From Micromonospora sp. PLK6-60 (GTDB lineage: Bacteria > Actinomycetota > Actinomycetes > Mycobacteriales > Micromonosporaceae), in the NCBI RefSeq assembly GCF_019890675.1, contig NZ_JAIOAA010000003.1:1-64000 (forward strand): 64,000 bases of DNA, in the 5' to 3' direction. A program made the translations under genes and the position numbers. Positions within the stretch are counted from its first letter, which is position 1. The number at the start of each line of letters is the position of its first letter. Positions 25,506 through 33,706 of this stretch are shown here, one piece after another. A model generated the notes under the pieces. The model saw only the letters and a program-made list of their open reading frames with translations, did not search any database and was not told the DNA's origin.

Positions 25506-26680
25506 GGCGGCGACGGGGCCGGGCTTTCTTCGTCCTTCTCGCCTTCTCCGTAATTAACTCGTTAGTAGTAGTAGTCCCAGCTACTGCGGCGCCAGACACG
25601 GACGGAGCCGCCCGCGTCCGGTACGACCAGTGGCACCTTCGTTATCTCGGAACCGACGAGGCAAACAAGATTAGTAAAGGCGCGGGCGTTACGGTGGCAG
25701 TCCCCGACACCGGCGTCGACCCCCACCCCGACCTAATCCGCAACCTGCTACCCGGCACGGATCTCATTCCAGGAGGACATGGCGACGGCCGTGAAGACCG
25801 AGACAGTCATGGAACATCAATGGCTGGCCTGATAGCAGCGCATGGGCGCGGCAGCACCCGAGGAGCTCTCGGTATTGCGCCTGAGGCCAAGATAATTCCC
25901 ATTTACGGAATCCCGACAGCAAGGCAGGGAAACAGCGCCACCCTTGCATCCGCGATAAGATGGGCTGCTGCTCACCGCGCCAGCATAATAAGCGTTTCCG
26001 GCGCCACCGGTGCGACCCCTGAATTAGAGGAAGCGGTTGGAGAAGCTATCTCAGCAAATATCGTCATCATAGCTGGAGCTGGCAATCGGCCAGACGATAG
26101 CCGCGTCGGTTATCCAGCGGCATACGACGGCGTGATCGCTGTCGCTGGCGTGGATCAAAAAGGCCAACATGCGGACGTCTCGGTTACCGGATCGGAGATC
26201 GACATCGCGGCCCCAGCCGTCGACATCGTCAGCACGAGCATCGATGGCAAGTACTCCAAGGGGACCGGCACGTCGAGTGCCACCGCGATCGTCGCTGGCG
26301 TAGCGGCGCTGATCCGGTCGAAATACCCGAACCTGTCCGCCGACGAGGTCGCACACCGGCTCACCGCCACCGCCGTCGACAAGGGCCCGCCGGGCCGGGA
26401 CGACCAGTACGGCTTCGGGGTGGTCGACCCGGTGGCGGCGCTCACCGCGGACGTACCCACACGGGGTGCCCGCCCGACGAGCGGCGCGCCGGCCACGTCG
26501 GCCGGCGTCGCGACCACGACGGCGGCCGCCGCTCCGACGCCGACCGGCGATCAGGGCGACGGTGGTGCGACCGTACGTGGGCTGGCCACGCTTGGTGTCC
26601 TGGTCGCGGCCGGTGGCGCCTGGGCCCTCGTGCGACGCCGTCGCCGTGCCGACGACCCGCCGCCCCGGATCAGCCGGTAG
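25502..26680 (+). CDS. Membrane-anchored subtilisin-like protease, mycosin type
   Basis: 392 aa, S8 family. A signal peptide (about residues 1-30), the catalytic triad blocks VAVPDTGVDPHPDL (Asp), DSHGTSMAGLIAAHG (His) and GTGTSSATAIVAGVAALI (Ser), then a Thr/Ala-rich linker and one C-terminal transmembrane helix (GLATLGVLVAAGGAWAL) with a basic cytosolic tail. This is the full mycosin (MycP) layout, the protease that belongs to type VII secretion systems. It overlaps the preceding gene by 4 nt (GTGA). Leu21 and Leu175 use TTA, a rare codon in such genomes, and GC is locally low. No EccB/C/D/E genes are in the window. Confidence 0.85.
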   Translation: MRRRRGRAFFVLLAFSVINSLVVVVPATAAPDTDGAARVRYDQWHLRYLGTDEANKISKGAGVTVAVPDTGVDPHPDLIRNLLPGTDLIPGGHGDGREDRDSHGTSMAGLIAAHGRGSTRGALGIAPEAKIIPIYGIPTARQGNSATLASAIRWAAAHRASIISVSGATGATPELEEAVGEAISANIVIIAGAGNRPDDSRVGYPAAYDGVIAVAGVDQKGQHADVSVTGSEIDIAAPAVDIVSTSIDGKYSKGTGTSSATAIVAGVAALIRSKYPNLSADEVAHRLTATAVDKGPPGRDDQYGFGVVDPVAALTADVPTRGARPTSGAPATSAGVATTTAAAAPTPTGDQGDGGATVRGLATLGVLVAAGGAWALVRRRRRADDPPPRISR

Positions 26681-26683
26681 CGT
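26678..26683 (+). promoter_or_regulatory. Leaderless promoter -10 of maf, overlapping the mycosin stop
   Basis: TAGCGT contains the TAG stop of the protease gene (26678-26680) and ends 7 nt before the maf GTG at 26691. Confidence 0.5.
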
Positions 26684-26690
26684 CGGCGGG

Positions 26691-27347
26691 GTGTCGAACT
26701 CCATGCCGCTGCGCCTCGTGCTCGCTTCGCAGAGTCCCGCCCGCCGCAAGCTGCTTCAGGCCGCCGGCATCGAGCCGGACGTGCTGGTCAGCGGGGTGGA
26801 CGAGTCCCAGGTGGTCAGCGACCGGGCCGAGGATCTGTGCCTGGAGCTGGCCCGGCTGAAGGCCGAGGCGGTGCTGGGTCGGCTCCGGCCGAGCGCGGAC
26901 GAGCGCACGTTGGTGCTCGGCTGCGACTCGGTGCTCGCCTTCGACGGGGAGATCCTCGGCAAGCCGGACGACGCGGCGGACGCGACCCGGCGCTGGGTAC
27001 GGATGCGGGGCCGCAGCGGGGTGCTGCACACCGGGCACTGCCTGATCGACGTGACGCAGCAGGCGCGGGCGGAGGCGGTCGCCTCGACGACCGTGCACTT
27101 CGCGGACATCAGCGACGAGGAGATCGCCGCGTACGTGGGTACGGGCGAGCCCCTGGCGGTGGCCGGCGCGTTCACCATCGACGGGCTGGGTGGGGCGTTC
27201 CTCACCGGGATCGAGGGCGACCCGGGCACGGTGGTCGGCCTCAGCCTGCCGCTGCTGCGTACCCTTCTCGGCGAGCTGGACCTGCGCGTCACCGATCTGT
27301 GGACGAAGGTCGCGCCGGGCGGCCAGTCGGTCGAGCCGCTGGGTTAA
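26691..27347 (+). CDS. maf: Maf-like nucleotide pyrophosphatase
   Basis: 218 aa. Maf family, which hydrolyses non-canonical or house-cleaning nucleoside triphosphates. The signature LRLVLASQSPARRKLLQAAG is at the N-terminus, with GCDSVLAFDGEILGKP and AFTIDGLGGAFLTGIEGDPGTVVGL further on (cited in part as FTIDGLGGAFLTGIEG). The upstream in-frame codons back to 26466 belong to the end of the protease gene's region. Maf next to acyl-CoA carboxylase genes is common in actinomycetes. Confidence 0.92.
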   Translation: MSNSMPLRLVLASQSPARRKLLQAAGIEPDVLVSGVDESQVVSDRAEDLCLELARLKAEAVLGRLRPSADERTLVLGCDSVLAFDGEILGKPDDAADATRRWVRMRGRSGVLHTGHCLIDVTQQARAEAVASTTVHFADISDEEIAAYVGTGEPLAVAGAFTIDGLGGAFLTGIEGDPGTVVGLSLPLLRTLLGELDLRVTDLWTKVAPGGQSVEPLG

Positions 27348-27350
27348 CGT
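27345..27350 (+). promoter_or_regulatory. Leaderless promoter -10 of methyltransferase, overlapping the maf stop
   Basis: TAACGT contains the TAA stop of maf (27345-27347) and ends 6 nt before ATG 27357. Confidence 0.5.
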
Positions 27351-27356
27351 GCGGTC

Positions 27357-28010
27357 ATGACCCGCAAGTCGCTCCCGCTCACCGACGACCTGCACGCGTA
27401 CCTGGTCGCGCACGGCTCCGCGCCGGACGAGGTGGTCCGAGACCTGGTGGCGGAGACCGTGGCCGCGCTGCCGGGGCAGGCCGGCATGCAGGTGGCGCCG
27501 GAGCAGGCCGGTTTCCTCACCTTCCTGACCCGGATGCTCGGCGCGCGGCGGGCGGTGGAGGTGGGCACCTTCACCGGGCTGTCCGCGCTGGCGATCGCCC
27601 GCGGGTTGCCCGCCGACGGCCGGTTGACCTGCTTCGACGTCTCCGAGGATTACACCGCCATCGCCCGTCGCTACTGGTCCCGGGCCGGCGTGGCCGACCG
27701 GATCGAGCTGCGCATCGGGCCGGCCGGCGAGACGCTGCGCGAGCTGCCCCGGGAACGGCATCTCGACCTGGCATTCATCGACGCTGACAAGATCGGCTAC
27801 CCGGTCTACTGGGACGAGCTGGTGCCCCGGATGCGGGCCGGTGGCGTGATCGCGGTCGACAACACCCTGCGCGGCGGTCGGGTGATCGCCCCGGAGGACG
27901 CCGCCGACCGGGCGATCGCCGCGTTCAACGACGCGGTGCTGGCCGACGTGCGGGTGGACACGGTGATGCTGCCGATCGCCGACGGCCTCACCCTGGCCCG
28001 CGTCCGCTGA
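27357..28010 (+). CDS. Class I SAM-dependent O-methyltransferase (COMT-like)
   Basis: 217 aa. A full-length bacterial O-methyltransferase 3 family protein. SAM motif I is AVEVGTFTGLSALAIARGL, the metal-binding block is AFIDADKIGYPVYWDE, and VIAVDNTLRGGRV follows. Such enzymes methylate catechol-like hydroxyls or other small acceptors in the cytosol; the substrate is not evident from neighbours. Confidence 0.9.
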   Translation: MTRKSLPLTDDLHAYLVAHGSAPDEVVRDLVAETVAALPGQAGMQVAPEQAGFLTFLTRMLGARRAVEVGTFTGLSALAIARGLPADGRLTCFDVSEDYTAIARRYWSRAGVADRIELRIGPAGETLRELPRERHLDLAFIDADKIGYPVYWDELVPRMRAGGVIAVDNTLRGGRVIAPEDAADRAIAAFNDAVLADVRVDTVMLPIADGLTLARVR

Positions 28011-28064
28011 CGCCCGCCGCTGGGGCACACCCGGACGAGCGCCGCCGATACCCTGTCCTCATCG

Positions 28065-28218
28065 GTCGGCAGCCACTACTGCCTCGGAACGCCGCTGGCG
28101 CGGGTCGAGGCCGGGGCGGCGTTCCGGGCGATCGCGAAACGCCTGCCCGACCTGCGCGTGGCCGGTGAGCCCCCACGCCGCGACTCCTTCGTCAGCCACG
28201 GCATGCCGCACTTCCCCT
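28065..28218 (+). pseudogene. C-terminal relic of a cytochrome P450
   Basis: Reading from 28068 in one frame gives GSHYCLGTPLARVEAG, then AAFRAIAKRLPDLRVAGEPP and RRDSFVSHGMPHFPC. This matches the heme-binding Cys loop and the C-terminal end of actinobacterial P450s (HxCLGxxLARxE, then RRDSFV.RG). The rest of the gene, including the I-helix and ExxR, is missing upstream. No start or ribosome site fits. The frame runs on open into the ABC ATPase gene, but the latter starts at 28326. Confidence 0.75.
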
Positions 28219-28325
28219 GCACAGCGGGAGGAAGCAGTGGCTCAACCCTGTTGTCGGCGCCGCCGTCCGGAGCGCGGGTCGGGGCAGGCGGGGCCCGCCG
28301 GCACCTAGTGACATCGAGGGGAATC

Positions 28326-29135
28326 ATGGAGCAAGCGACCGCTCGGCACGCCGGCGCGGAAAGTCCTGATGGGGATGACCGGCCGGCGGCGTTGCGACTG
28401 TCCGGCTTGCACAAGGCGTTCGGCGCGAACACGGCGGTCGACCATGTCGATCTCGTGGTGCCGCAGGGCTCGTTCTTCGGACTGGTCGGGCCCAACGGGG
28501 CGGGCAAGACGACGTCCTTGTCCATGGCAGTCGGGCTGCTACGCCCGGACGAGGGCACCTCGCGGGTGTTCGGGGTGGACGTGTGGTCCGACCCGGTCGG
28601 GGCGAAGGCGCTGCTGGGCGTGCTGCCCGACGGGCTGTCGATGCCGGAGCGGCTGACCGGACGCGAGCTGCTGACGTACATCGGGCAGTTGCGCGGCATC
28701 GAGGCCGGCGTGCTGGCCGGCCGGGTCCAGGAGCTGCTCGACGTGATGGAGCTCGGCGGGGCCGAGCGCACCCTGGTGGTCGACTACTCGACCGGCATGC
28801 GCAAGAAGATCGGGCTGGCGACGGCGCTGCTGCACGGGCCCCGACTGCTGGTGCTGGACGAGCCGTTCGAGGCGGTCGACCCGGTGTCCGCGGCGGCCCT
28901 CAAGGCGATCCTGAACGGGTTCGTGGCCGGCGGTGGCTCGGTGGTGCTCTCCAGCCACGTGATGCCGCTGGTCGAGCAGCTGTGCGACACCGTGGCCATC
29001 ATGGCCGGCGGCAGGGTCGTGGCGGCCGGTCCGCTGGCCGAGGTACGCGGCGACACCACCCTGGAGCAGACGTTCGTCCGGCTGGTCCGCGGCGACGAGC
29101 ACACCCGGAAGGGACTGTCGTGGCTGGCGTCCTGA
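28326..29135 (+). CDS. ABC transporter ATP-binding protein
   Basis: 269 aa. ATPase of an ABC-2 type transporter. Walker A is GPNGAGKTTSL, the signature is YSTGMRKKIGLATALLHGP (degenerate signature STGMRKK), Walker B is LLVLDEPFEAVDP, and the switch His is in LSSHVM. ATG 28326 follows AGGGG by 4 nt. The longer in-frame ORF from 28158 would include the P450 relic and was rejected. The permease gene overlaps its end by 16 nt, so the two form one transporter; the substrate is unknown. Confidence 0.9.
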   Translation: MEQATARHAGAESPDGDDRPAALRLSGLHKAFGANTAVDHVDLVVPQGSFFGLVGPNGAGKTTSLSMAVGLLRPDEGTSRVFGVDVWSDPVGAKALLGVLPDGLSMPERLTGRELLTYIGQLRGIEAGVLAGRVQELLDVMELGGAERTLVVDYSTGMRKKIGLATALLHGPRLLVLDEPFEAVDPVSAAALKAILNGFVAGGGSVVLSSHVMPLVEQLCDTVAIMAGGRVVAAGPLAEVRGDTTLEQTFVRLVRGDEHTRKGLSWLAS

Positions 29136-30988
29136 TCCGGATGAAGCTGTCGATCATCAGGAACTCGATGACCGGTGGCCGGGCCGCGTGGATGCTTGTC
29201 GGCGCGGTCTTCGGCCTGCTGTTCGCGGCCGCCACCATCTGGCTCTCCCTGGTCGAGCTGCCCAACTCCGACGTGCTGGGCGACCTGCTGGCCGGCGTCT
29301 TCGGCATGTGGACGCTCGGCTGGCTGATCGGTCCGCTGTGGGGCGGCTCGGCGGTGTTGCGGGCCGACCACTTCACGCTGCTGCCGGTGCCGCGCCGCCG
29401 GCTCGCGGTGGGACTGCTGGGGGCGGCGTTCGTCGGGATCACCACCGCGGTCACCGCGCTGGGATTCGTCGGCCTGATCACGTACGGGGCCCGGCTGGGT
29501 CTCGTCCCGGCGTTGCTGGCGGTGCCGGTCGCGGCCCTGCAACTGATCTTCGTGGTGCTGCTGTCCCGGGTGGTCTATGCGCTGTTCGGCGTCGTCGCGG
29601 CGTCCCGGGCGGGCGCGGCGATCACCGGGGTGCTGTTCGCGGCGATGCTCGTGCTCACCCAGTCCGGCTGGATGATCGTCGTGGCCGTGATGTATTCCGA
29701 CATCCTCGAGACCGGGTTCTCCCACGCGACCACCGTCACGCTGCGGGCGATCCCGTCGAGCTGGGGCGTGGTGGCGGTGGACGCCGCGGGCCGCGGGGAC
29801 TGGCTGCTCGCGGTCGCCGCGCCGGTCGGCCTGGCCGTGCTCTGCGTGCTGCTGTTGCTCGTCTGGTCGGTCGAGTTGGGCAACCCGCGCCGGGCCCGGG
29901 CCACCATCCGGGGCAGCGCCGGCCGCGCCCCGGTGGGCGGCGGCCCGCTCGACGGTACGACCGGCGCGGTCGTCCGCAAGGAGCTGCGCACCTGGTGGCG
30001 TGACCCGTTGCGGACCACCACCGCGGTGGTGCCGATCGCCTGGGCGCTGGGCACCGTACTGCTGCCGTTGACCTTCGACGCCCGACTCCTGCTGCCCTGG
30101 GCCGGCCCGGCGCTCGCGCTCTTCGCGATCACCTCGGCCGGCAACCTCTACGGCCAGGACGGCACCGCGCTCTGGCAGACGATGACGACCGGCACCGAGC
30201 GCGCCGACGTGCGGGGCCGGCAGTGGGCGTACCTGATCGTCTTCACGCCGCCGGTCATCGCCCTGAGCGTCGCGTTCACCTGGTGGAGCGGTTCCACCTG
30301 GACCTGGCCGTGGGTGGCCGCGGCGGTGCCCGCGCTGCTCGGCGGCGGCGCCGGCCTGATCATCTATTCGTCGGTGTTCGGCATGGTCCCGGGCCCTGAC
30401 GCCCACAAGCGGCCGAGCAACCCGCTTGAGCGCGCCGACACCACGGGCCAGTCCAATGTGCTGTTCTGGGTCGGGCTGGTGCCGCCGGCGCCCGCGCTCG
30501 CCGTGGTCTATCTCGGCACCCGGTTCGACCAGCCGTGGCTGACCTGGGCCGGGCTGCCGGTCGGCGTGCTGACCGGCGTCGCCGTCGCCTGGGTGCTGGG
30601 CGGCCTAGCGGTCCGGAAGCTCAGCGAGAACGGGTCCGACCTGCTACACACCATGCGCACCGGACGGCCCGCCGCGGTCCGCAACGCCGGCGGCACGGAC
30701 GTGGCCAGGAAGGGCGGCACGGCCGAGGGGCTGAGTTGGGGCCTCGGCTCGATCCTGCTGGTGCCCCAGGGGATCCTTCCGCTGGTCTTCATCCTGTCCG
30801 ACGTCCAGGTCAGGTCCTGGTTCCTGGCGATGTACGTGCGGCCGGTCTTCGGAGTGCCGATCGCCGTGGTCAGCATCCTGGCCGGCGTCGCCCTGTACGC
30901 CCGGGCCGTCATGACCAGGGTCGACAACCGGGCCGGGCGGGCCGGTGCTCCTTCGCCGGCCGAGGATCGCGAGGTCGGGCTGGTCTGA
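29120..30988 (+). CDS. ABC-2 type transporter permease, large
   Basis: 622 aa with about 12 transmembrane helices in two groups and a central soluble stretch (VVRKELRTWWRDPLRTTT), which is typical of fused or double-length ABC-2 permeases. GTG 29120 has a GGAAGGGA site about 7 nt upstream and overlaps the ATPase gene by 16 nt. Substrate unknown. Repeat copy C begins 15 nt after the stop. Confidence 0.85.
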   Translation: MAGVLIRMKLSIIRNSMTGGRAAWMLVGAVFGLLFAAATIWLSLVELPNSDVLGDLLAGVFGMWTLGWLIGPLWGGSAVLRADHFTLLPVPRRRLAVGLLGAAFVGITTAVTALGFVGLITYGARLGLVPALLAVPVAALQLIFVVLLSRVVYALFGVVAASRAGAAITGVLFAAMLVLTQSGWMIVVAVMYSDILETGFSHATTVTLRAIPSSWGVVAVDAAGRGDWLLAVAAPVGLAVLCVLLLLVWSVELGNPRRARATIRGSAGRAPVGGGPLDGTTGAVVRKELRTWWRDPLRTTTAVVPIAWALGTVLLPLTFDARLLLPWAGPALALFAITSAGNLYGQDGTALWQTMTTGTERADVRGRQWAYLIVFTPPVIALSVAFTWWSGSTWTWPWVAAAVPALLGGGAGLIIYSSVFGMVPGPDAHKRPSNPLERADTTGQSNVLFWVGLVPPAPALAVVYLGTRFDQPWLTWAGLPVGVLTGVAVAWVLGGLAVRKLSENGSDLLHTMRTGRPAAVRNAGGTDVARKGGTAEGLSWGLGSILLVPQGILPLVFILSDVQVRSWFLAMYVRPVFGVPIAVVSILAGVALYARAVMTRVDNRAGRAGAPSPAEDREVGLV

Positions 30989-31002
30989 CCAGCCCGGCTC
31001 GC

Positions 31003-31058
31003 GGTGTTAAGAGGGGGCCCCTGCTCTACCGGAGGCGTTAACAAGGGCACCCTCCTAT
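31003..31058 (+). repeat. Dispersed two-half repeat, copy C
   Basis: Half-sites GTTAAGAGGGGGCCCCTGCT and GTTAACAAGGGCACCCTCCT around CTACCGGAGGC. It stands between convergent ABC permease genes. A 23-bp tandem duplication (31052-31074 and 31075-31097) covers the repeat edge and the stop codon of the minus-strand permease, so the element originally abutted that stop codon, as copy A does at birA. Confidence 0.8.
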
Positions 31059-31080
31059 CAGCGGACGCTGCGCGCTCCTT

Positions 31081-31836
31081 TCAGCGGACGCTGCGCGCGA
31101 ACTGGCGGGCCGCCCAGAAGACGCCGGCCACCGCGAGCACCGTGATGATGGCCAACCCCTGCCAGACCTTGTCGTTGCCGAGTTCACCGACGAAGAGGGC
31201 CCGCACCCCGTCGACCGCCCAGGAGAACGGGTTCCACTTGGCGACGCCCTGGAGCCAGCCAGGGGCGAATGTGAGCGGCAGCAGGATGCCGGAGAGCAGC
31301 AGCACCGGCTGGGCGACGGTGTTCATCAGCGGGGCGAGCGCGTCCTCGCTCTTGACCTTGAGCGCGACGCCGTAGGAGACGGCCGAGGTCATCAGCGCGA
31401 TCAGCGCCAGCATCAGGTACGCCAGGAGCAGGTAGCCGAGCGAGACGCGCAGGTCGAACAGGAGCGCCAGCAGGGTGATGATGACCGCCTGCGCGAGGAG
31501 CGAGACCACGTCCCGCAGGGAGCGGCCGAGCAGCAGGGCGAGCCGGCTGACCGGGGTGACCCGGGACCGCTCGATGATCCCGGCGCGCAGCTCGGCGATC
31601 AGGCCGAAGCCCTGGAACAGGCCGCCGAAGATGGCCAGCAGCACCAGCAGGCCGGGCACGAAGATCTTGTACGCGGCGGCCTGGGTCGACGCGTTCAGCG
31701 CCGGCTTGAGCAGCGGGGCGAAGAGCAGCAGGTACATCACCGGCTGGAAGACACCGACGAAGATCCAGACCGGGTTGCGCAGCAGCAGTTGGGTCTGCCG
31801 CCGGAAGATGAGCCAGGTGTCGCGGGCGAGTTTCAT
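31081..31836 (-). CDS. ABC-2 type transporter permease (DrrB-like)
   Basis: 251 aa, six transmembrane helices, ABC-2 permease family with the typical NPVWIFVGVFQPVMYLLLF start and SGILLPLTFAPGWLQGVAKWNPFSWAVDGVR near the C-terminus (cited as NPFSWAVDGVR). Partner of the ATPase 17 nt upstream; together they resemble the DrrAB daunorubicin-resistance exporters. Substrate unknown. Confidence 0.9.
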   Translation of the reverse strand: MKLARDTWLIFRRQTQLLLRNPVWIFVGVFQPVMYLLLFAPLLKPALNASTQAAAYKIFVPGLLVLLAIFGGLFQGFGLIAELRAGIIERSRVTPVSRLALLLGRSLRDVVSLLAQAVIITLLALLFDLRVSLGYLLLAYLMLALIALMTSAVSYGVALKVKSEDALAPLMNTVAQPVLLLSGILLPLTFAPGWLQGVAKWNPFSWAVDGVRALFVGELGNDKVWQGLAIITVLAVAGVFWAARQFARSVR

Positions 31837-31853
31837 GACAGCTTCTCCGGGGG

Positions 31854-32813
<960 letters not shown>

Positions 32814-32902
32814 GTCTGCTCCTGGTCGTCCGGGCCGGAGTCACCGGCCGCCGATCCCCCGCGACGGGGACGCACCTCTCCCGCGCGGCTCGCGGAAGAG
32901 GT

Positions 32903-32934
32903 TATCGCGATATAGCTCTTATGGTCAACGTTGA
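32903..32934 (-). promoter_or_regulatory. Putative PadR operator and promoter of the DrrAB-like operon
   Basis: Two perfect 10-bp palindromes: TATCGCGATA (32903-32912) and TCAACGTTGA (32925-32934). On the minus strand TTGACC (complement of 32923-32928) could be a -35 and TAACCT the -10, about 19 nt apart, so the first palindrome overlaps the -10 end. Palindromes of the TATCGCGATA type are known for PadR-like repressors; binding here is inferred. Confidence 0.5.
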
Positions 32935-33576
32935 TTAATCCGCGTCTGTGGCTCCCGACGGAACACCGTCGGGGGCGGCGCCGTCCCGCCACCCGGACCA
33001 GCCCTCGGCGCGCTCCATTCCAGCGGGCAGGTACGACACTCCCGACTCGATCCGCTCGGCGATCCGCTCGCACCAGGCCATGTCCGCCTCGGCCCGGGCC
33101 GACCAGAGCTCGAACATCCACCCCACGTGCACCGGCTTGGTCTTGCGCACCCACTCCGACTCCAGCGAGGCGCGCATCGACTCGATGCCGGCCCGCAGCA
33201 GGTTCGCCCGGTTGCGCAGCGCCGCCGCCGCCTCCTCGCGGGGCAGCGCGGGCAGGAAGGAGAACGCCGCGGCGAACGGATCCGACCCCTCGTTGAGCTG
33301 CCACCACTGCGCGCGCAGCAGGGTCTCGAACTCCTCTTCCCCCTTGGCCGTCACCTCGTACGTGGTGCGGGCGGGACGGGCACCCACCTGCTCGGTGGAG
33401 ACCTCGCGGAGCAGCCCCTCGTCGGCCAGCTTGCGCAGCGCGTGATAGATCGATCCCGGTTGCACGTTGGCCCACTTGTCGGCGCTCCAGCTCAGCAGCT
33501 CGCGGCGCACGTCGTAGCCGTGCACCGGCTGCATCCACCTGACCAGACCGAGAATCATCATCCGCGTTGCCGACAT
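32935..33576 (-). CDS. PadR family transcriptional regulator
   Basis: 213 aa. An N-terminal winged helix (ILGLVRWMQPVHGYDVRREL, then PGSIYHALRKLADEGLLREV) and a C-terminal helical dimerisation region (Vir_C-like; RAEADMAWCERIAERIESG). PadR repressors of this layout usually control a nearby ABC exporter and release DNA on drug binding. ATG 33576 is chosen because TACGCT lies 6 nt upstream (leaderless); the ORF is open further up without family similarity. Confidence 0.9.
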   Translation of the reverse strand: MSATRMMILGLVRWMQPVHGYDVRRELLSWSADKWANVQPGSIYHALRKLADEGLLREVSTEQVGARPARTTYEVTAKGEEEFETLLRAQWWQLNEGSDPFAAAFSFLPALPREEAAAALRNRANLLRAGIESMRASLESEWVRKTKPVHVGWMFELWSARAEADMAWCERIAERIESGVSYLPAGMERAEGWSGWRDGAAPDGVPSGATDAD

Positions 33577-33582
33577 CACACA

Positions 33583-33588
33583 AGCGTA
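33583..33588 (-). promoter_or_regulatory. Leaderless promoter -10 of padR
   Basis: On the minus strand TACGCT ends 6 nt before ATG 33576. Confidence 0.45.
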
Positions 33589-33668
33589 ATAAGCAAGTTT
33601 GACTAGGCGATGGCGCGACAGTGCCACATCCCACACTGAGCGATCGTTAGGGCCAGCAGACCGGCCGA

Positions 33669-33674
33669 TACACT
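33669..33674 (+). promoter_or_regulatory. Probable -10 of accA
   Basis: TACACT lies 32 nt before the accA GTG, which carries a GGAGGAG ribosome site 7 nt upstream; so this gene is leadered, unlike accD and accE. Confidence 0.4.
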
Positions 33675-33706
33675 CCCGGCTATCCACCCCGGGGAGGAGC
33701 CACAAG

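Noticed and set aside
28158..28325. N-terminal extension of the ABC ATPase
   Set aside because: It encodes the P450 relic; the ATPase family begins after ATG 28326.
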